From NCBI GenBank assembly GCA_017391545.1, contig JAFOYD010000103.1, positions 1 through 22,304 of the forward strand: a DNA stretch of 22,304 bases. Reading direction: 5' to 3'. Under the pieces are notes generated by a model that saw only the letters and a program-made list of their open reading frames with translations, was not told where the DNA came from and did not search any database. Made by a program: the position numbers and the translations under genes. Below are positions 22,230-22,304 of this stretch, piece by piece. Source of the DNA: Lachnospiraceae bacterium (lineage in GTDB: Bacteria > Bacillota > Clostridia > Lachnospirales > Lachnospiraceae). Positions within the stretch are counted from its first letter, which is position 1. Every line of letters starts with the position of its first letter.

Positions 22230-22304
22230 AGTTCCGCTCTTTTTTATTTCTTTATTTTTTGTTTCACCTCAATGTTTTTGCATATTTTTTGAATATTTTT
22301 TCAA

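Larger units (their letters stand above)
21631..22304. mobile_element. End of an integrated element (inferred)
   Basis: Starting exactly where the tRNA-Thr homology ends, the sequence becomes markedly AT-rich with genes unlike the chromosomal neighbours. In integration at a tRNA 3' half, the original 3' half stays next to old chromosome and the element lies on the 5' side; that puts the element from 21631 to beyond the window. No integrase is visible in the part shown. Confidence 0.6.

Overview
The window looks like low-to-mid GC Firmicutes DNA, most probably Lachnospiraceae (gut Clostridia). Pointers are a YerC-type TrpR-like regulator, a DUF1836 protein, a two-OB-fold SSB, a SpoIID-like protein fused to a peptidoglycan-binding domain, a class A PBP with a Cys-containing C-terminal tail, and GGAGG ribosome sites with consensus sigma-A promoters. 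Genus cannot be set from sequence alone. The first ~660 bases do not fit: they are GC-rich, almost uniform in codon choice (GCT, CTG, ATC, GAC, AAC, GGC, CCC), and encode part of an ABC sugar-binding protein cut off where an unrelated SH3-domain gene begins in another frame. I read this as a chimeric contig join.

Layout: 1-665 foreign solute-binding protein fragment; 661-972 3' end of an SH3-domain protein; 1017-2345 membrane-anchored nucleoside hydrolase-like protein (-); 2544-4103 three small minus-strand genes (SCP2-like, unknown, DUF1836), each with its own visible promoter; 4416-4724 yerC-like regulator (+) with a cluster of TACAG half-sites; 4758-5525 degenerate LytM/M23 membrane protein (-); 5770-5970 cold-shock protein (+); 6120-8596 dapA-dapB-hisA operon (-) behind a lysine riboswitch (about 8629-8890) and a perfect consensus promoter; 8982-9473 cobalamin adenosyltransferase-like (-); 9607-10275 SSB-like (-); 10574-12403 typA/bipA (+); 12453-12585 a nested inverted-repeat element; 12683-13180 unknown protein behind a sigma-D-like promoter (+); 13256-14947 chemoreceptor (-).

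15057-16645 is a decayed zone: an ATPase remnant, a GH9 cellulase pseudogene (5'-truncated and frameshifted), and an exact 52-bp, nine-unit array of GGGGTA...TACCCC hairpins followed by two diverged hairpins. Then come a SpoIID-like/peptidoglycan-binding protein whose ribosome site lies in a strong hairpin (16693-17964, +), a YigZ/IMPACT protein (-), and a class A PBP (18823-21483, +). At 21588-21630 lies the 3' half of a tRNA-Thr(GGT) gene; beyond it is AT-rich DNA with unfamiliar genes, so the window most likely ends inside an integrated mobile element.

The clearest functional unit is the lysine-riboswitch operon, which carries a eukaryotic-type HisA as its last gene. The least explained object is the 52-bp hairpin array. 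I did not find a complete, convincing new multi-gene system.
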